NCBI RefSeq assembly: GCF_028290435.1
Contig: NZ_JAQGJV010000071.1
Coordinates: 1 to 58,303, forward strand
DNA from: Devosia sp.
GTDB lineage: Bacteria; Pseudomonadota; Alphaproteobacteria; Rhizobiales; Devosiaceae
DNA length: 58,303 nt
Direction: 5' to 3'
Both the position numbers and the translations under genes were made by a program. The notes below the pieces were generated by a model that had not been told where the DNA came from, ran no database searches, and worked only from the letters and a program-made list of their open reading frames with translations. Positions 8,079 to 16,984 of the stretch are shown in pieces. Position 1 is the first letter of the stretch; every line of letters starts with the position of its first letter.

Positions 8079-9194
8079 TTAAAGCGTCAACAAAGCCTCG
8101 TACTGATCGCCGATCCGTTCGACCGAGAAATCGGCCGCTCGCGTCTGCAGGCGATTGGCGGACGTGGGGCTTGCCAGCATGCGCGCCATTGCGGCCGCAA
8201 TAGCCCCCGCATCGCCGACCGGCGTCAGTTCTCCCAGGGCGCCGTTTTCCAAAATCTCGCGCGGACCATGCGTGCAATCGGTGCTCACCACCGGCAGGCC
8301 GGCCGCCAGCGCCTCGACAATGACATTGCCAAAGCCCTCGCTGGTCGAGGTCAGCACGAACAGGTCGGACGCCAAAAGGCTCGGTCGGATATCGGCTACG
8401 AAGCCGGGCATCAAGACATCGGCCCCGAGACCGCGCTCGGCCACCAGCGCCGTCAGCTCGTCACGCAGCGGGCCATCGCCCAGGATGACGAGCTTGGCCG
8501 GCATGTCGCGGCGCAAAAGAGCGAAGGCCTCGATCAGCGTGCGGTGGTCCTTGACGGGCGCCAGGCGGCCGGCGGTGATAATGATGGGTGTATCGGCGGC
8601 GCGTATGGCCGTCAGAGTGTGCATCCATTCGCTGTCTTCGGCCGGCTTGAGCGAGGGCGGGGGCAGGGGATTGTGGATGACCGCGATCTTGTCTGCCGCA
8701 ATGCCGGCGCTGAGATCGCCCGCAATGCCTTGCGATACCGCGATGGCGCGTTTGGCGCGTCGCGCCATCAGGCCGGTAAACCGGCGCGCCAGTTCCGAGC
8801 CGGTGCGACTATCGCGCAGCGTGGCGGCGGCGTGGAAGCTGGGGTAGAATTTGGCCCCGCTCAGCGAAAGCCACAGGGCGAGCGCTGTCGTCAGGTTGGC
8901 AAATTCGGGGGCGCTGAACACGGCATCGGGCTGGTGGCGGCGGAAGTACGCCGCCATGCGCAGCAGGCCGCGCAGCGTGGCGGGCTTGCCGAAACGCTCG
9001 CCGGCAAACAGCGGGATGCCGAAATCCACCAGATGCACTTGGGGGGACACATGCACCCGGTTGGGGCCCAGACCATTCCAGACCAGCAGCGTCGTATCAT
9101 GCCCGCGCCGCGACAACTCGTTGGCGACCAGCACCCAGACCCGCTCGGCGCCACCGCCGATCAGGCTGGGGACGTGAAAGATCAGCTTGGCCAT
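8079..9194 (-). CDS. Glycosyltransferase family 4
   Basis: The 371-residue protein has the GT-B layout of retaining GT4 enzymes. The N-terminal acceptor domain starts with a glycine-rich loop (SLIGGGAERV), and the donor-binding domain has the E-x7-E motif (EGFGNVIVE, followed by ALAAGLPVV) near residues 280-295. It should add one sugar from a nucleotide donor to the lipid-linked repeat unit at the cytoplasmic membrane face. It is last in a three-gene minus-strand operon (12255 to 8079) behind the GINT1-like and Wzz-like genes, with only 8 bases between it and the Wzz gene. Donor and linkage are unknown. Confidence 0.88.
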   Translation of the reverse strand: MAKLIFHVPSLIGGGAERVWVLVANELSRRGHDTTLLVWNGLGPNRVHVSPQVHLVDFGIPLFAGERFGKPATLRGLLRMAAYFRRHQPDAVFSAPEFANLTTALALWLSLSGAKFYPSFHAAATLRDSRTGSELARRFTGLMARRAKRAIAVSQGIAGDLSAGIAADKIAVIHNPLPPPSLKPAEDSEWMHTLTAIRAADTPIIITAGRLAPVKDHRTLIEAFALLRRDMPAKLVILGDGPLRDELTALVAERGLGADVLMPGFVADIRPSLLASDLFVLTSTSEGFGNVIVEALAAGLPVVSTDCTHGPREILENGALGELTPVGDAGAIAAAMARMLASPTSANRLQTRAADFSVERIGDQYEALLTL

Positions 9195-9202
9195 GCGGGT
9201 CG

Positions 9203-10711
9203 CTAGGCCGTCGGTTCGGCGCGCGGGCCGCGAATATCGCTCACAATGCCTAGTCCGAGCGCCAGCACCAGGCCGAGCGCGAGGCCGCCGGCGCCGCCAA
9301 GCGTGATCATCAGGATATTCCGCGGCGGCCAGCTGCGCGCCAGCGGTGGCACTGCTGTCGAGATCACGCGCACATTGCTGGTATCGAGATTGCCGCTTTC
9401 GCTGAGCTGCTGCGAGCGGCTGAGGAAGGCCTCGTAGACCGCGCTGCGCGATTTGGCTTCGCGCTCCAGTTCACGCAAGGCAATCTGCGCCTGGTTATCG
9501 GAGAACACCGCGGTGCGCTGGGTGTCGGATTTCGCGGTCAGCGCCTGCAGCGCGTTGGTCGCCTCGTCGAGACGGGTCTTGGCGGCGGCGATCATGCGGG
9601 TGCTCTCGCTGGCCACCTGGGCCTGCAAGGCGTCCACTTCGGTCTGCAATTGCAGGATGATCGGGTGCCGGGCGCCATAGACCATGGATTGGCTCTGCAG
9701 CTTTTGCTGCGAGGTCGCCAGTTGCGCGCGCAGCGAGTCGAGCGTGGCGTTCTGGGCGGCATCGCTGCTGCCAGTGCCGCCGGCGCGCAGGCCATCATAG
9801 GCGGATTGGGCGGCGATCACCTGTCCCTGCGCGGTGACGACCTGTTCGTTGAGTTGGTTGAGCCGCAGCGTGCTGGTCAATTCGCCGGCGCTCGACTGCA
9901 GGCCATTGGCGCGCTTGTAGTCTTCGACGGCCGCATCGGCCAGGTTGACGGCCTTCTTGAGGTCTTCCAGGCGACTATCGAGGCCGCTGACGATCTGGTT
10001 GGAGCCGTCAGTCTCGGCGCGCGCGAGTTCGGCCTGAAAGGCCACGAAGACGGCGTTGGAGATGAGGATGGATTTGTCGATATCCTCGGTGGTCACCGCC
10101 ATGGTGGCAACGAAGGATTTCTCGTCGGCGGTGATCTTGATGGCGGCGCGCAGGGCCGCGAGGGCCGCCACCTCCGGATCGATCTTGCCGGCCGGGTCGG
10201 CGAATTCGGGGTCGCTCGACAGGCGTAGATCGCTGACGACGCGGGTCAGCACATTGCCCGAAGTCATGACGCGCAGCTTGCTGGCGGCGGCCAGTAGCGC
10301 GCTATCGGGCTGTTGGCCGGCGGTGACGGCGGCAGCGTCGCCCAGCACTTGCAGCCCGGCGGGGTCGATCAGGATATCGGAGGTTACCGTATAGCTGGGC
10401 TTGCTGAGCACCCCATAGGCACCGCCCGCGATGGCGCCGAGCACGACCAGGATAGCGATCCACGGCAGGCCCTTGCGCAGCCAGACGGTGATCCGGCGCA
10501 GGTCGAGTTCGAGGAAATCGCCGATCTTGTCGAGCGTGACGGTTTCGGGTTGCGGCTTTGGCAGGGCTTGGGCCTGCACTTTTGCGGTCGCGCGCGGATC
10601 GGCGATGCGCACCATGGGACGCTCGCCGACGGCCCGCGTGCGCGGGCGGGCAAAGAGGCGGCCACCTGCATCCGGCGTGGCGGGGGTCATGCTGTCCGAG
10701 GCGTTGGCCAT
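9203..10711 (-). CDS. Wzz/GumC-type polysaccharide chain-length (co-polymerase) protein
   Basis: The 502-residue protein has a cytoplasmic N-terminus, a first membrane helix near residues 85-107 (GLPWIAILVVLGAIAGG), a long periplasmic alpha-helical region rich in coiled-coil heptads, and a second helix near the C-terminus after the proline-rich PPRN segment. This is the polysaccharide co-polymerase arrangement that sets chain length with Wzy and Wza. No Walker motifs are present, so the tyrosine-kinase half found in many such proteins is absent and must be separate if used. The start at 10711 has GGAAG upstream. It is the middle gene of a minus-strand operon. A second Wzz-like gene is at 39897. 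Confidence 0.85.
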   Translation of the reverse strand: MANASDSMTPATPDAGGRLFARPRTRAVGERPMVRIADPRATAKVQAQALPKPQPETVTLDKIGDFLELDLRRITVWLRKGLPWIAILVVLGAIAGGAYGVLSKPSYTVTSDILIDPAGLQVLGDAAAVTAGQQPDSALLAAASKLRVMTSGNVLTRVVSDLRLSSDPEFADPAGKIDPEVAALAALRAAIKITADEKSFVATMAVTTEDIDKSILISNAVFVAFQAELARAETDGSNQIVSGLDSRLEDLKKAVNLADAAVEDYKRANGLQSSAGELTSTLRLNQLNEQVVTAQGQVIAAQSAYDGLRAGGTGSSDAAQNATLDSLRAQLATSQQKLQSQSMVYGARHPIILQLQTEVDALQAQVASESTRMIAAAKTRLDEATNALQALTAKSDTQRTAVFSDNQAQIALRELEREAKSRSAVYEAFLSRSQQLSESGNLDTSNVRVISTAVPPLARSWPPRNILMITLGGAGGLALGLVLALGLGIVSDIRGPRAEPTA

Positions 10712-10797
10712 CGTGGTGAGCTTCCGTGGCTTTGTTCGCCCTCTTTATAAGCCCGAACCACGGTCTGCCTGCGCGGCTTCTGGATTCTTGGTAAATC

Positions 10798-12255
10798 TCA
10801 GCGCGGCTGGCGTACCACGCCGTCGACCACTTCGAGCCTGCCGGCGCGATTGGTGGTGTGCTTGAACTCGCAACGCCAGCCGGTTGTGTCGAGGCGGCGG
10901 ACGGGGCCAACGCCTACGTGGTTGAGATCAAGTTCGGTGATGTCGACTAACCCCATGCCGCTGCCATAGCCATTGGTGCCGTCCTGTACCGGCAGCACCG
11001 CGAATGGGCCGCCCAAGATGAAGGCGCCGGCTGGACGCGCCGAACTTTGATCGATCAGGATCGGGTTGGCGATATGAGGCAGGAACGGGCCCGACAGGGT
11101 TTCGGCGTGAAACACCAGCATGGCGTCCGAGGAGCTGCCCCTGCCGCCATCGGCGGCGAACAGCCAGAACCGGCCATCGTGATGCAGCAGGGTGGCGTCG
11201 GAGAGTGGGGTGTCGGCGATAAGCACGGCGTGGCGCACCCAGCGGTCGGGGAACTGCACGGCGCGATAGAGATGGAGATCGCGACCGCCGGCAGTTTCGG
11301 GGATCATCCAGAAGTCTCCGTCATGGGCGAAGACCTGCGGATAGGACAGGTGGAACGGTTCCTCCAAGACGACGCGCGGGGTGCCGAACGTGCCGTCGTC
11401 ATTGGCCTCGGCGACAGCGATGACGCCCTTTCTTGTGGCGTGGGGGAAGTCCTCGACGAAGAGGAAATAGCGGCCGTTCACCTCAACCGGAAAGGGATCG
11501 GCGTAAAAGCGCGATCCATCCTCGGGCAGTTCCTGCCACGGCGGGGCGGGCAGGGTGGCATAGCCGGCGGCAGTGCTATCGAAGCCGAGCCCGGCGAGGG
11601 GCTCAGGGTGAAAGCGATAGCCGACCCGCCAGTGGAAGGGCTTGTAGCGCAGCTTCAGGAAGAGGCGGTGCGCCAGCTTCGGGGCGATACCCAGCCAGTA
11701 GGCGGCAGTCAGTGCGGTGGATGACTTCGCTGTCACGAGGGGCTGTGGTGCTCTCGTCCTGCCCGCTGCGACGTCGCGGACGCAGCGCTCCAGCAGGTCG
11801 AGCGTGCGAATGAGAATGTCGTTGAGGGCGCGGGTAAGCCAGATGCGCTCGCTCACCATCGGGCGGGCGATGCCGATCGGCGCTCCATCGAGCAGCACGT
11901 GAACCACGGGTTGGCCGCCTGTGAGGACGCTATGAGCCGTGCCCTCAAGACTGTAATGACCATCGAACAGGACAGTCAGGGCGGGGACGCTCGCGCTGTT
12001 GTTGCGCCCAGACAGGTTGATGATGAGGTCGGGCGTCTCATGCGCGTCGTCGGGCGAAATAGTGGTTCGTGACGCGAGCCGGGGGCCGAAGCGCAGGCTT
12101 TCAAAGGCCAGGATATGATCCAGTTTGCGCGTTGCTCCGTAGGAGCTTAATGAAACGCTAACGCGGTGACCGGACTGGCGCAGGCGGTCGATCAATTCTG
12201 CATGCCAGCGACGCGAAAATTGCGTGGGAAGAATGATGCCAATGGCGATAGACAT
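10798..12255 (-). CDS. Formyltransferase-like / GINT1 N-terminal-domain protein (GH43-like propeller)
   Basis: This 485-residue protein seems to have two parts. Residues 1-165 resemble a degenerate formyltransferase-type Rossmann domain (ILPTQFSRRWHAELIDRL start). Residues from about 210 to 470 look like the five-bladed propeller found at the N-terminus of plant glucosamine inositolphosphorylceramide transferase 1, with FYADPFP at 250-256, FVEDF and later SYPQVF and IPET motifs. Bacterial relatives are often found in polysaccharide loci, but their reaction is not established to my knowledge. No GT64 catalytic domain follows. It is first in the minus-strand operon with Wzz and GT4 genes and divergent from the WecG-type gene, sharing a gap that holds a perfect CtrA box. 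A sugar-binding or modifying role is inference. Confidence 0.65.
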   Translation of the reverse strand: MSIAIGIILPTQFSRRWHAELIDRLRQSGHRVSVSLSSYGATRKLDHILAFESLRFGPRLASRTTISPDDAHETPDLIINLSGRNNSASVPALTVLFDGHYSLEGTAHSVLTGGQPVVHVLLDGAPIGIARPMVSERIWLTRALNDILIRTLDLLERCVRDVAAGRTRAPQPLVTAKSSTALTAAYWLGIAPKLAHRLFLKLRYKPFHWRVGYRFHPEPLAGLGFDSTAAGYATLPAPPWQELPEDGSRFYADPFPVEVNGRYFLFVEDFPHATRKGVIAVAEANDDGTFGTPRVVLEEPFHLSYPQVFAHDGDFWMIPETAGGRDLHLYRAVQFPDRWVRHAVLIADTPLSDATLLHHDGRFWLFAADGGRGSSSDAMLVFHAETLSGPFLPHIANPILIDQSSARPAGAFILGGPFAVLPVQDGTNGYGSGMGLVDITELDLNHVGVGPVRRLDTTGWRCEFKHTTNRAGRLEVVDGVVRQPR

Positions 12256-12305
12256 AGCTCATCCTCCCTCGTGGTCCCGCCATGAAAACACTGCAATTTT
12301 AGCCG

Positions 12306-12320
12306 TTAAGGATGCCTTAA
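12306..12320. promoter_or_regulatory. Perfect CtrA-type box TTAA-N7-TTAA in a divergent promoter gap
   Basis: The 15 bases TTAAGGATGCCTTAA match TTAA-N7-TTAA exactly and also form a 6-3-6 palindrome (TTAAGG/CCTTAA). The site lies in the 143-base gap between the divergent GINT1-like gene (start 12255) and the WecG-type gene (start 12399), so it could control both. In alphaproteobacteria such boxes bind the cell-cycle regulator CtrA. Binding here is inferred from the motif only. Confidence 0.55.
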
Positions 12321-12398
12321 GGGACTTGGCGACGGACGGCCCCACTCGGCGTATTTCTACGCACAAGGCCTGCGTCGGGCCGAACGGACGACACGAAG

Positions 12399-13277
12399 AT
12401 GACTGATATCAAGATCAAGGCACCCGATGCGGAGCGCATCTGGCCGCCGTTTTATGCCTACCGCCCCTATCCGCAGAAAAAGGCGCCCGAGGCTGAGCCA
12501 CAATTCTGGCAGCAGCACCCGGTGATCGCCGAGCATCGCACGACCTTCCTCGATGCGCCCATGCATACGCTGACCATGCTCGAAACGCTGGAACTAGCGG
12601 GCGAGGCCATGCGGGCGCGCCAGCCACTGCACCACACGGTCATCAACGTGTCCAAGCTGGTCAACATGCACTCCAACCCGGAATTGGCGCGCGACGTTTC
12701 GGAAGCCGACCTGATCAATATCGATGGCGCCGGCGTAGTCTGGGGCGCGCGGCTGCTGGGCATTGCGGTGCCGGAGCGCGTGGCGGGCGTCGAGATCATG
12801 GAGCGCCTGTTCAAGCTGTGCGCCGAGAACGGGTTCAAGCCCTATTTGCTGGGCGCCGAGAGCCAGGTGCTCGAGGCGGTGCAGGAGCGGTTGAAGCGGG
12901 ACTATCCGACGCTGCAGATCGCCGGCGCCCATGACGGGTATTTCACCGACGAAGAAGAGATCGTGCTCGACATCAATGCCTCGGGCGCCGATTGCCTGTT
13001 CGTGGCCATGTCGAGCCCGCGCAAGGAGCGGTTCCTCTACAAGTATCGCCTGGTGCTGGCGCCCTATTTCATCATGGGCGTGGGCGGCAGTTTCGATGTC
13101 TATGGCGGCAAGGTGCGCCGCGCCCCGGCCTGGGTACAGACCATCGGCATGGAATGGCTCTATCGCGTGCTGCAGGAGCCGCGCCGGCTGTGGCGGCGCT
13201 ACTGGGACACCAATCGCGCCTATGCGAAAATGCTGTGGACCAGCTATTGGACGCAGCGGCGCGGCCCGCGCCCTTAA
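12399..13277 (+). CDS. WecG/TagA/CpsF family glycosyltransferase
   Basis: The 292-residue protein carries the WecG/TagA/CpsF (GT26) domain from about residue 70 to 250. Typical features are VINVSKLVNM, the conserved aspartate in INIDGAGVVW, RVAGVEIM, a PYLLGAE strand, and GVGGSFDVYGGKVRRAPAW followed by GMEWLYRVLQEPRRLWRRY at the C-terminus. Family members add ManNAc(A) or a related sugar to a polyprenyl-PP-linked acceptor on the cytoplasmic membrane face. The wecB-wecC pair in the same locus would provide UDP-ManNAcA, which makes that donor plausible. The N-terminal 55 residues are less conserved; ATG 12399 was kept because an internal ATG near 12561 gives a shorter but still complete domain. 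A paralogue is at 42447. Confidence 0.88.
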   Translation: MTDIKIKAPDAERIWPPFYAYRPYPQKKAPEAEPQFWQQHPVIAEHRTTFLDAPMHTLTMLETLELAGEAMRARQPLHHTVINVSKLVNMHSNPELARDVSEADLINIDGAGVVWGARLLGIAVPERVAGVEIMERLFKLCAENGFKPYLLGAESQVLEAVQERLKRDYPTLQIAGAHDGYFTDEEEIVLDINASGADCLFVAMSSPRKERFLYKYRLVLAPYFIMGVGGSFDVYGGKVRRAPAWVQTIGMEWLYRVLQEPRRLWRRYWDTNRAYAKMLWTSYWTQRRGPRP

Positions 13278-13375
13278 CCTACACATCGGCATTTCATTGC
13301 AGCAAAAGGCCTGCCGGCGCGATAGTGGCTGGGCCGCCAGGGCCGGACATGTCTCGGCAGCGGAGAGACCGGCGA

Positions 13376-14476
13376 ATGGCTAAAGCGGATGGGATGTTGG
13401 ACGTTCTGGTGGCGACACCGGGCGGCGGCGGCGGGCAGGGTGGTATCGACCGCATGATGGCGTCGTTGCGCACCGAGGCGGAACGCCAGGGCCAGCCCAA
13501 TCTTCGCATTCAGTTCGGCGCCTCGCGCGGGCTCGGCCATATCGGCTTTTCGATCTGGCACATGAGCGTGTTCATCGTCCGCATGCTGGCCCTGCGCCTG
13601 GCCGGACGCCTCGATGTGCTCCACCTGAACCTTGCCATCCAGGGCAGCACCTGGCGCAAGCTGATCTTGGCCTGGATCGCCCACGCCATTGGCGTGCCCT
13701 ACGTGCTGCATCTGCATGGTGCCGAATATCAGGAATACTGGACCGATGTGCCGAGCCGCCGCAACCGCGCGATCGGCTGGCTGTTCGCCCATGCGGCGCG
13801 CATCATCGTGCTCGGTACGGTCTGGAAGCAGTTCGTCACCGCGCGGGTGCCCGAAATCGGCCCGCGCGTCGTCATTGTCCCCAATGCGGCGCCGCGCCCG
13901 GCGCTGGCCCATCGCGGCGGCGGTAACTTAGTGCATATCTTGTTTCTGGGTCGCGTCGGCGATCGCAAGGGCGTGCCCCAACTGGGCGAAGCGCTGGGGC
14001 GGATGCAGGGCGATCCGGGCTGGCGCGCCACCATTGCGGGCGATGGCCATGTCGACGCGGCGCGCGCCGCAGCCAGGGAAGCGGGCCTGGCGGAACGCGT
14101 CGATATTCCCGGCTGGGTCGGGCCCGAGCAGGTGGCCGAACTGATTGCCAACGCCGATATCATGGTGCTGCCCTCGTTCCACGAAAACCTGCCGATCTCG
14201 GTGATCGAGGCGATGGCGGCCGGACTTGCGATCGTGGTGACGCCGGTGGGCGCGGTGGAGGACATCATCACCGATGAGGTCAACGGACTGCTGGTGCCGC
14301 CGGGCGATGTCGATGCGTTGACGGTGGCGTTGCAGCGGCTGGTCGCAGATCCCGAACTGCGGGCTCGGCTTGGCCAGGCCGCCCTTGAAGTGCATCGGAC
14401 GCGGCTCGATATGGAGCCCTATCTCGGCGCGATCACAAATGCGTGGCGGGGCGCCGCACAGCGCTCTGTGCATTAA
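13376..14476 (+). CDS. Glycosyltransferase family 4
   Basis: The 366-residue protein is a GT-B retaining glycosyltransferase. It begins with a glycine-rich segment (ATPGGGGGQGGIDRMM), has HLHGAEYQEYW in the acceptor domain, and the C-terminal E-x7-E motif (ENLPISVIE, then AMAAGLAIV). It should extend the lipid-linked repeat unit. ATG 13376 is favoured by GGAGAG about nine bases upstream; an in-frame ATG at 13349 would add nine residues. The frame is also open upstream, opposite no real gene, but that extension overlaps the WecG-type gene and has no homology. The gene lies 98 bases after the WecG-type gene on the same strand, probably in one transcription unit. Confidence 0.88.
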   Translation: MAKADGMLDVLVATPGGGGGQGGIDRMMASLRTEAERQGQPNLRIQFGASRGLGHIGFSIWHMSVFIVRMLALRLAGRLDVLHLNLAIQGSTWRKLILAWIAHAIGVPYVLHLHGAEYQEYWTDVPSRRNRAIGWLFAHAARIIVLGTVWKQFVTARVPEIGPRVVIVPNAAPRPALAHRGGGNLVHILFLGRVGDRKGVPQLGEALGRMQGDPGWRATIAGDGHVDAARAAAREAGLAERVDIPGWVGPEQVAELIANADIMVLPSFHENLPISVIEAMAAGLAIVVTPVGAVEDIITDEVNGLLVPPGDVDALTVALQRLVADPELRARLGQAALEVHRTRLDMEPYLGAITNAWRGAAQRSVH

Positions 14477-14478
14477 GC

Positions 14479-14493
14479 TTAACGAAGGGTAAA
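14479..14493 (+). promoter_or_regulatory. CtrA-like box (one mismatch) upstream of the FemAB-like gene
   Basis: The sequence is TTAA, seven bases, TAAA. It starts two bases after the stop codon of the GT4 gene and ends 63 bases before ATG 14557. It differs at one base from TTAA-N7-TTAA. It suggests a separate promoter for the FemAB-like gene, but this is inferred. Confidence 0.3.
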
Positions 14494-14556
14494 GATTGGG
14501 TCGGCCGGCGCAGCGGTCTACTACAGTGCAACCAGTCGGAACGAAGCGGTTACGCT

Positions 14557-15555
14557 ATGATTCATGAGACATCGGCCAAACTGACTGCGGGAGCCGTGCT
14601 GGCCTTTTCGGCCCGCGACGCCGACCACGTCACCATCACGCAAATTCACGATGCCGCACGCTGGGATGCGTTGCTGGCCCTGGCCGACCGCCCCCACTTG
14701 ACCCAGACCTTCGCCTATGGCGCCGCCAAGGCGACACAGAACTGGAAGCTGATCCGCGTCTGCCTGTCGATCGGCGATGTTCCGATCGCGCTGTGCCAGG
14801 TGCTGGAGAAGCGGGTCCTGGGCATTCGCGTGGTCTCGCGCATCAATCGCGGCCCGGTCATGCTGGAAACCAATCCATCCAATGAGCGGGTGCTGGCCGC
14901 CTATCGCGCCATTCGGCAGCGCTGGGGCCATTGGTATTCGGGTCCATTGTCGATCGCACCGGCCCTGACCCAAAGCGACGAGAACGCCGCGCTGCTGCGC
15001 CAGGCCGGATATAAATTCCGTGGCGTTAAAGGGTGGTGGTCGGGTCGCATCGACCTGACGCAGCCAGTCGAGGCCATCAAGGCGGGCTTCGCCTCGACCT
15101 TCCGCAACCGGCTGCGCAAGACGCTTGAGAGCGCGCTGACGCTGCGCGTCGCCAGCGATATCCAGACCGTCGACTGGATGATTGCCCGCCATGTGGAGAA
15201 CATGCGCGAAAAAAGCTTTACGGCGGTCGACGCTAATTTTTTGATTAACCTAAGGGCGACCGCGCCGCAGGATTACATCGTTTTTCAGGCTATGCTGGAT
15301 GACAAGCCGATTGCCGGCATGTCGGTGGTTCGCTTCGGCGACATTGCCGAATATCATACTGGCTGGTTCGGGCCCGAAGGGCGCGATGCCAATGCGGGGA
15401 ATTTCCTGATGTGGGCCATCATGGCCGAGATGAAGGCGCGTGGTTGCACCACCTTCGATATCGGCGGGCTCCATGAAGGCCATGGCTATACTCAATTCAA
15501 ACGCGGCATGAGACCGCTTGAATATCAGCTGGCGGGCGAGTGGGTCGCGTTTTAA
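14557..15555 (+). CDS. FemAB-like GNAT-fold transferase
   Basis: The 332-residue product resembles the FemAB/peptidoglycan bridge-forming acyltransferase group often found in polysaccharide loci. Visible elements are RNRLRKTLESALTLRVASD in the centre and a second acyltransferase-like domain with GMSVVRFGDIAEYHTGW and FDIGGLHEGHGYTQFKRGM at the end, the usual FemAB C-terminal pattern (xxFKxGF). FemAB proteins transfer amino acids from aminoacyl-tRNA; family members in polysaccharide loci are thought to acylate or aminoacylate sugars. ATG 14557 was chosen because the upstream open frame runs through the end of the GT4 gene. It is followed after 10 bases by the adenylate-forming enzyme gene, so the two may act together. 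Confidence 0.8.
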   Translation: MIHETSAKLTAGAVLAFSARDADHVTITQIHDAARWDALLALADRPHLTQTFAYGAAKATQNWKLIRVCLSIGDVPIALCQVLEKRVLGIRVVSRINRGPVMLETNPSNERVLAAYRAIRQRWGHWYSGPLSIAPALTQSDENAALLRQAGYKFRGVKGWWSGRIDLTQPVEAIKAGFASTFRNRLRKTLESALTLRVASDIQTVDWMIARHVENMREKSFTAVDANFLINLRATAPQDYIVFQAMLDDKPIAGMSVVRFGDIAEYHTGWFGPEGRDANAGNFLMWAIMAEMKARGCTTFDIGGLHEGHGYTQFKRGMRPLEYQLAGEWVAF

Positions 15556-15565
15556 GGGTGGGGTA

Positions 15566-16984
15566 ATGTTTAAACTGGACGCGGCGCGAGGCGCCTATGT
15601 TCGCAGCCCGGCTATCGTGCGGCGAGCACTGGCACCGCTTTTGCGGTTGCTGCCGACCAGTTTTATCTATGGCCGCACCTATCGCAACTGGCGCGCCACC
15701 ATTGCGCGTGGCGCCAGCGACAATTGTTTTGCCGCGGCCTTTCAGCTCAGTTCCCTGCGCCAGTTGATGGCCAAGGCGCAGGCCGGCAGCCCGTTCTACG
15801 CCGATTTGTTCGCGCGCACGTTCGGCCCGGAGTTCGAGGCGGCGACTATGACGCTCGCCGATTTCCGCAAATTGCCGATCATCGACAAGCGGACGCTGGC
15901 GGCGGCGGGAGACGCCATGCTGGCGGTGCCCAAATCCAGCATGGATGTGGCTCATACCAGCGGCTCCAATGGCGAGCCGCCGTTCAGCTTTTATCTCGAC
16001 AGGGACCGCAGCGTCCGCGAGATCGCGTTCGTGCATCAGGTTTGGAGCCGCACCGGATATGAGCCGGACCACGCCAAGGTGGTGATGCGCGGTTTCGCCA
16101 CGCAAGTGCCCAGCGGCAGGAGCCACGAATGGTCCCCAGCGCTGCGCGAACTGCGCCTCGCCGTGTTTCCGATGACGCGGGTTGATGCGGCCGTTTATCT
16201 CGACCTGATTGACCAGCGCCGCATCCGCTATCTCTACGGCTATCCGTCGGCCATCGAGACCTTTGCGCGCCATCTCAACCGGCTCGGCCGCCGGCCCAAA
16301 CTGCCACTGCTGGGCATCATGCCGATCTCGGAGCCGCTATATGGCCACCAGCGTCGGCTGTTCGACAAGATTTTCGGCGACACGCCAATCGCGCCGTTTT
16401 ATGGGCTCAGCGAAAAGACGCTGTTTGCCGCCGAACTGACCGGCCAGCCCGACATCTATGAGTTCGATCCGCTGTATGGCGTTGCCGAACTCATCGGCGA
16501 TGACGGCGCCCCCTTGACCCGGATCGGGCAGGAAGGACGCCTGGTCGGCACCGGCTTCGTCTCAACCGGCATGCCGTTCATTCGCTATGATAGCCAGGAT
16601 CGCGCCAAGTTGGTGCAACTTCCGAGCGCGGAGAATGGCCAGCGCCTGCGCGTGAGCGGCATCATGCCCCGCCGCAAGCCCGATTTCCTGATCAGCCACG
16701 ACGGCGACCGCATCGTGGCGATCGACCTGACGCCGGAAGATCCGGCATTCTTCGAGGATATCGAGGGGTATCAGTTTTTCCAGAGCGTGCCGGGTCTCTG
16801 CGTCATCAAATATGTGGCGATGCCCGGTGGCTGCGACGAAAAGGTCGAACGTATCCGCAGCGAACTCGCCCGCAAAGCCAAGGGCAAGCTCGATTTCGTG
16901 GTGCAGCGCGTCGAGGGGCTGGAAAACCCCGGCAGCGGCAAACGCGCCTATATCGATCAGCAATTGGACCTTGCCGACTACTGA
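15566..16984 (+). CDS. PaaK/CapK-like adenylate-forming enzyme
   Basis: The 472-residue protein is a member of the ANL adenylating superfamily, closest to phenylacetate-CoA ligase (PaaK) and capsule-locus CapK proteins. The phosphate-binding loop is TSGSNGEP at 131-138, the aromatic-binding YGLSE motif is in the middle, and the hinge region is YDSQDRAKL. The C-terminal GSGKRAYID retains the lysine-containing motif of PaaK. The enzyme should activate a carboxylic acid as acyl-AMP, perhaps for transfer to CoA or directly to a sugar. Start ATG 15566 has GGGTGGGG just upstream. It follows the FemAB-like gene by 10 bases and overlaps the convergent GH5 gene by 7 bases. The acid activated is unknown. 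Confidence 0.8.
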   Translation: MFKLDAARGAYVRSPAIVRRALAPLLRLLPTSFIYGRTYRNWRATIARGASDNCFAAAFQLSSLRQLMAKAQAGSPFYADLFARTFGPEFEAATMTLADFRKLPIIDKRTLAAAGDAMLAVPKSSMDVAHTSGSNGEPPFSFYLDRDRSVREIAFVHQVWSRTGYEPDHAKVVMRGFATQVPSGRSHEWSPALRELRLAVFPMTRVDAAVYLDLIDQRRIRYLYGYPSAIETFARHLNRLGRRPKLPLLGIMPISEPLYGHQRRLFDKIFGDTPIAPFYGLSEKTLFAAELTGQPDIYEFDPLYGVAELIGDDGAPLTRIGQEGRLVGTGFVSTGMPFIRYDSQDRAKLVQLPSAENGQRLRVSGIMPRRKPDFLISHDGDRIVAIDLTPEDPAFFEDIEGYQFFQSVPGLCVIKYVAMPGGCDEKVERIRSELARKAKGKLDFVVQRVEGLENPGSGKRAYIDQQLDLADY

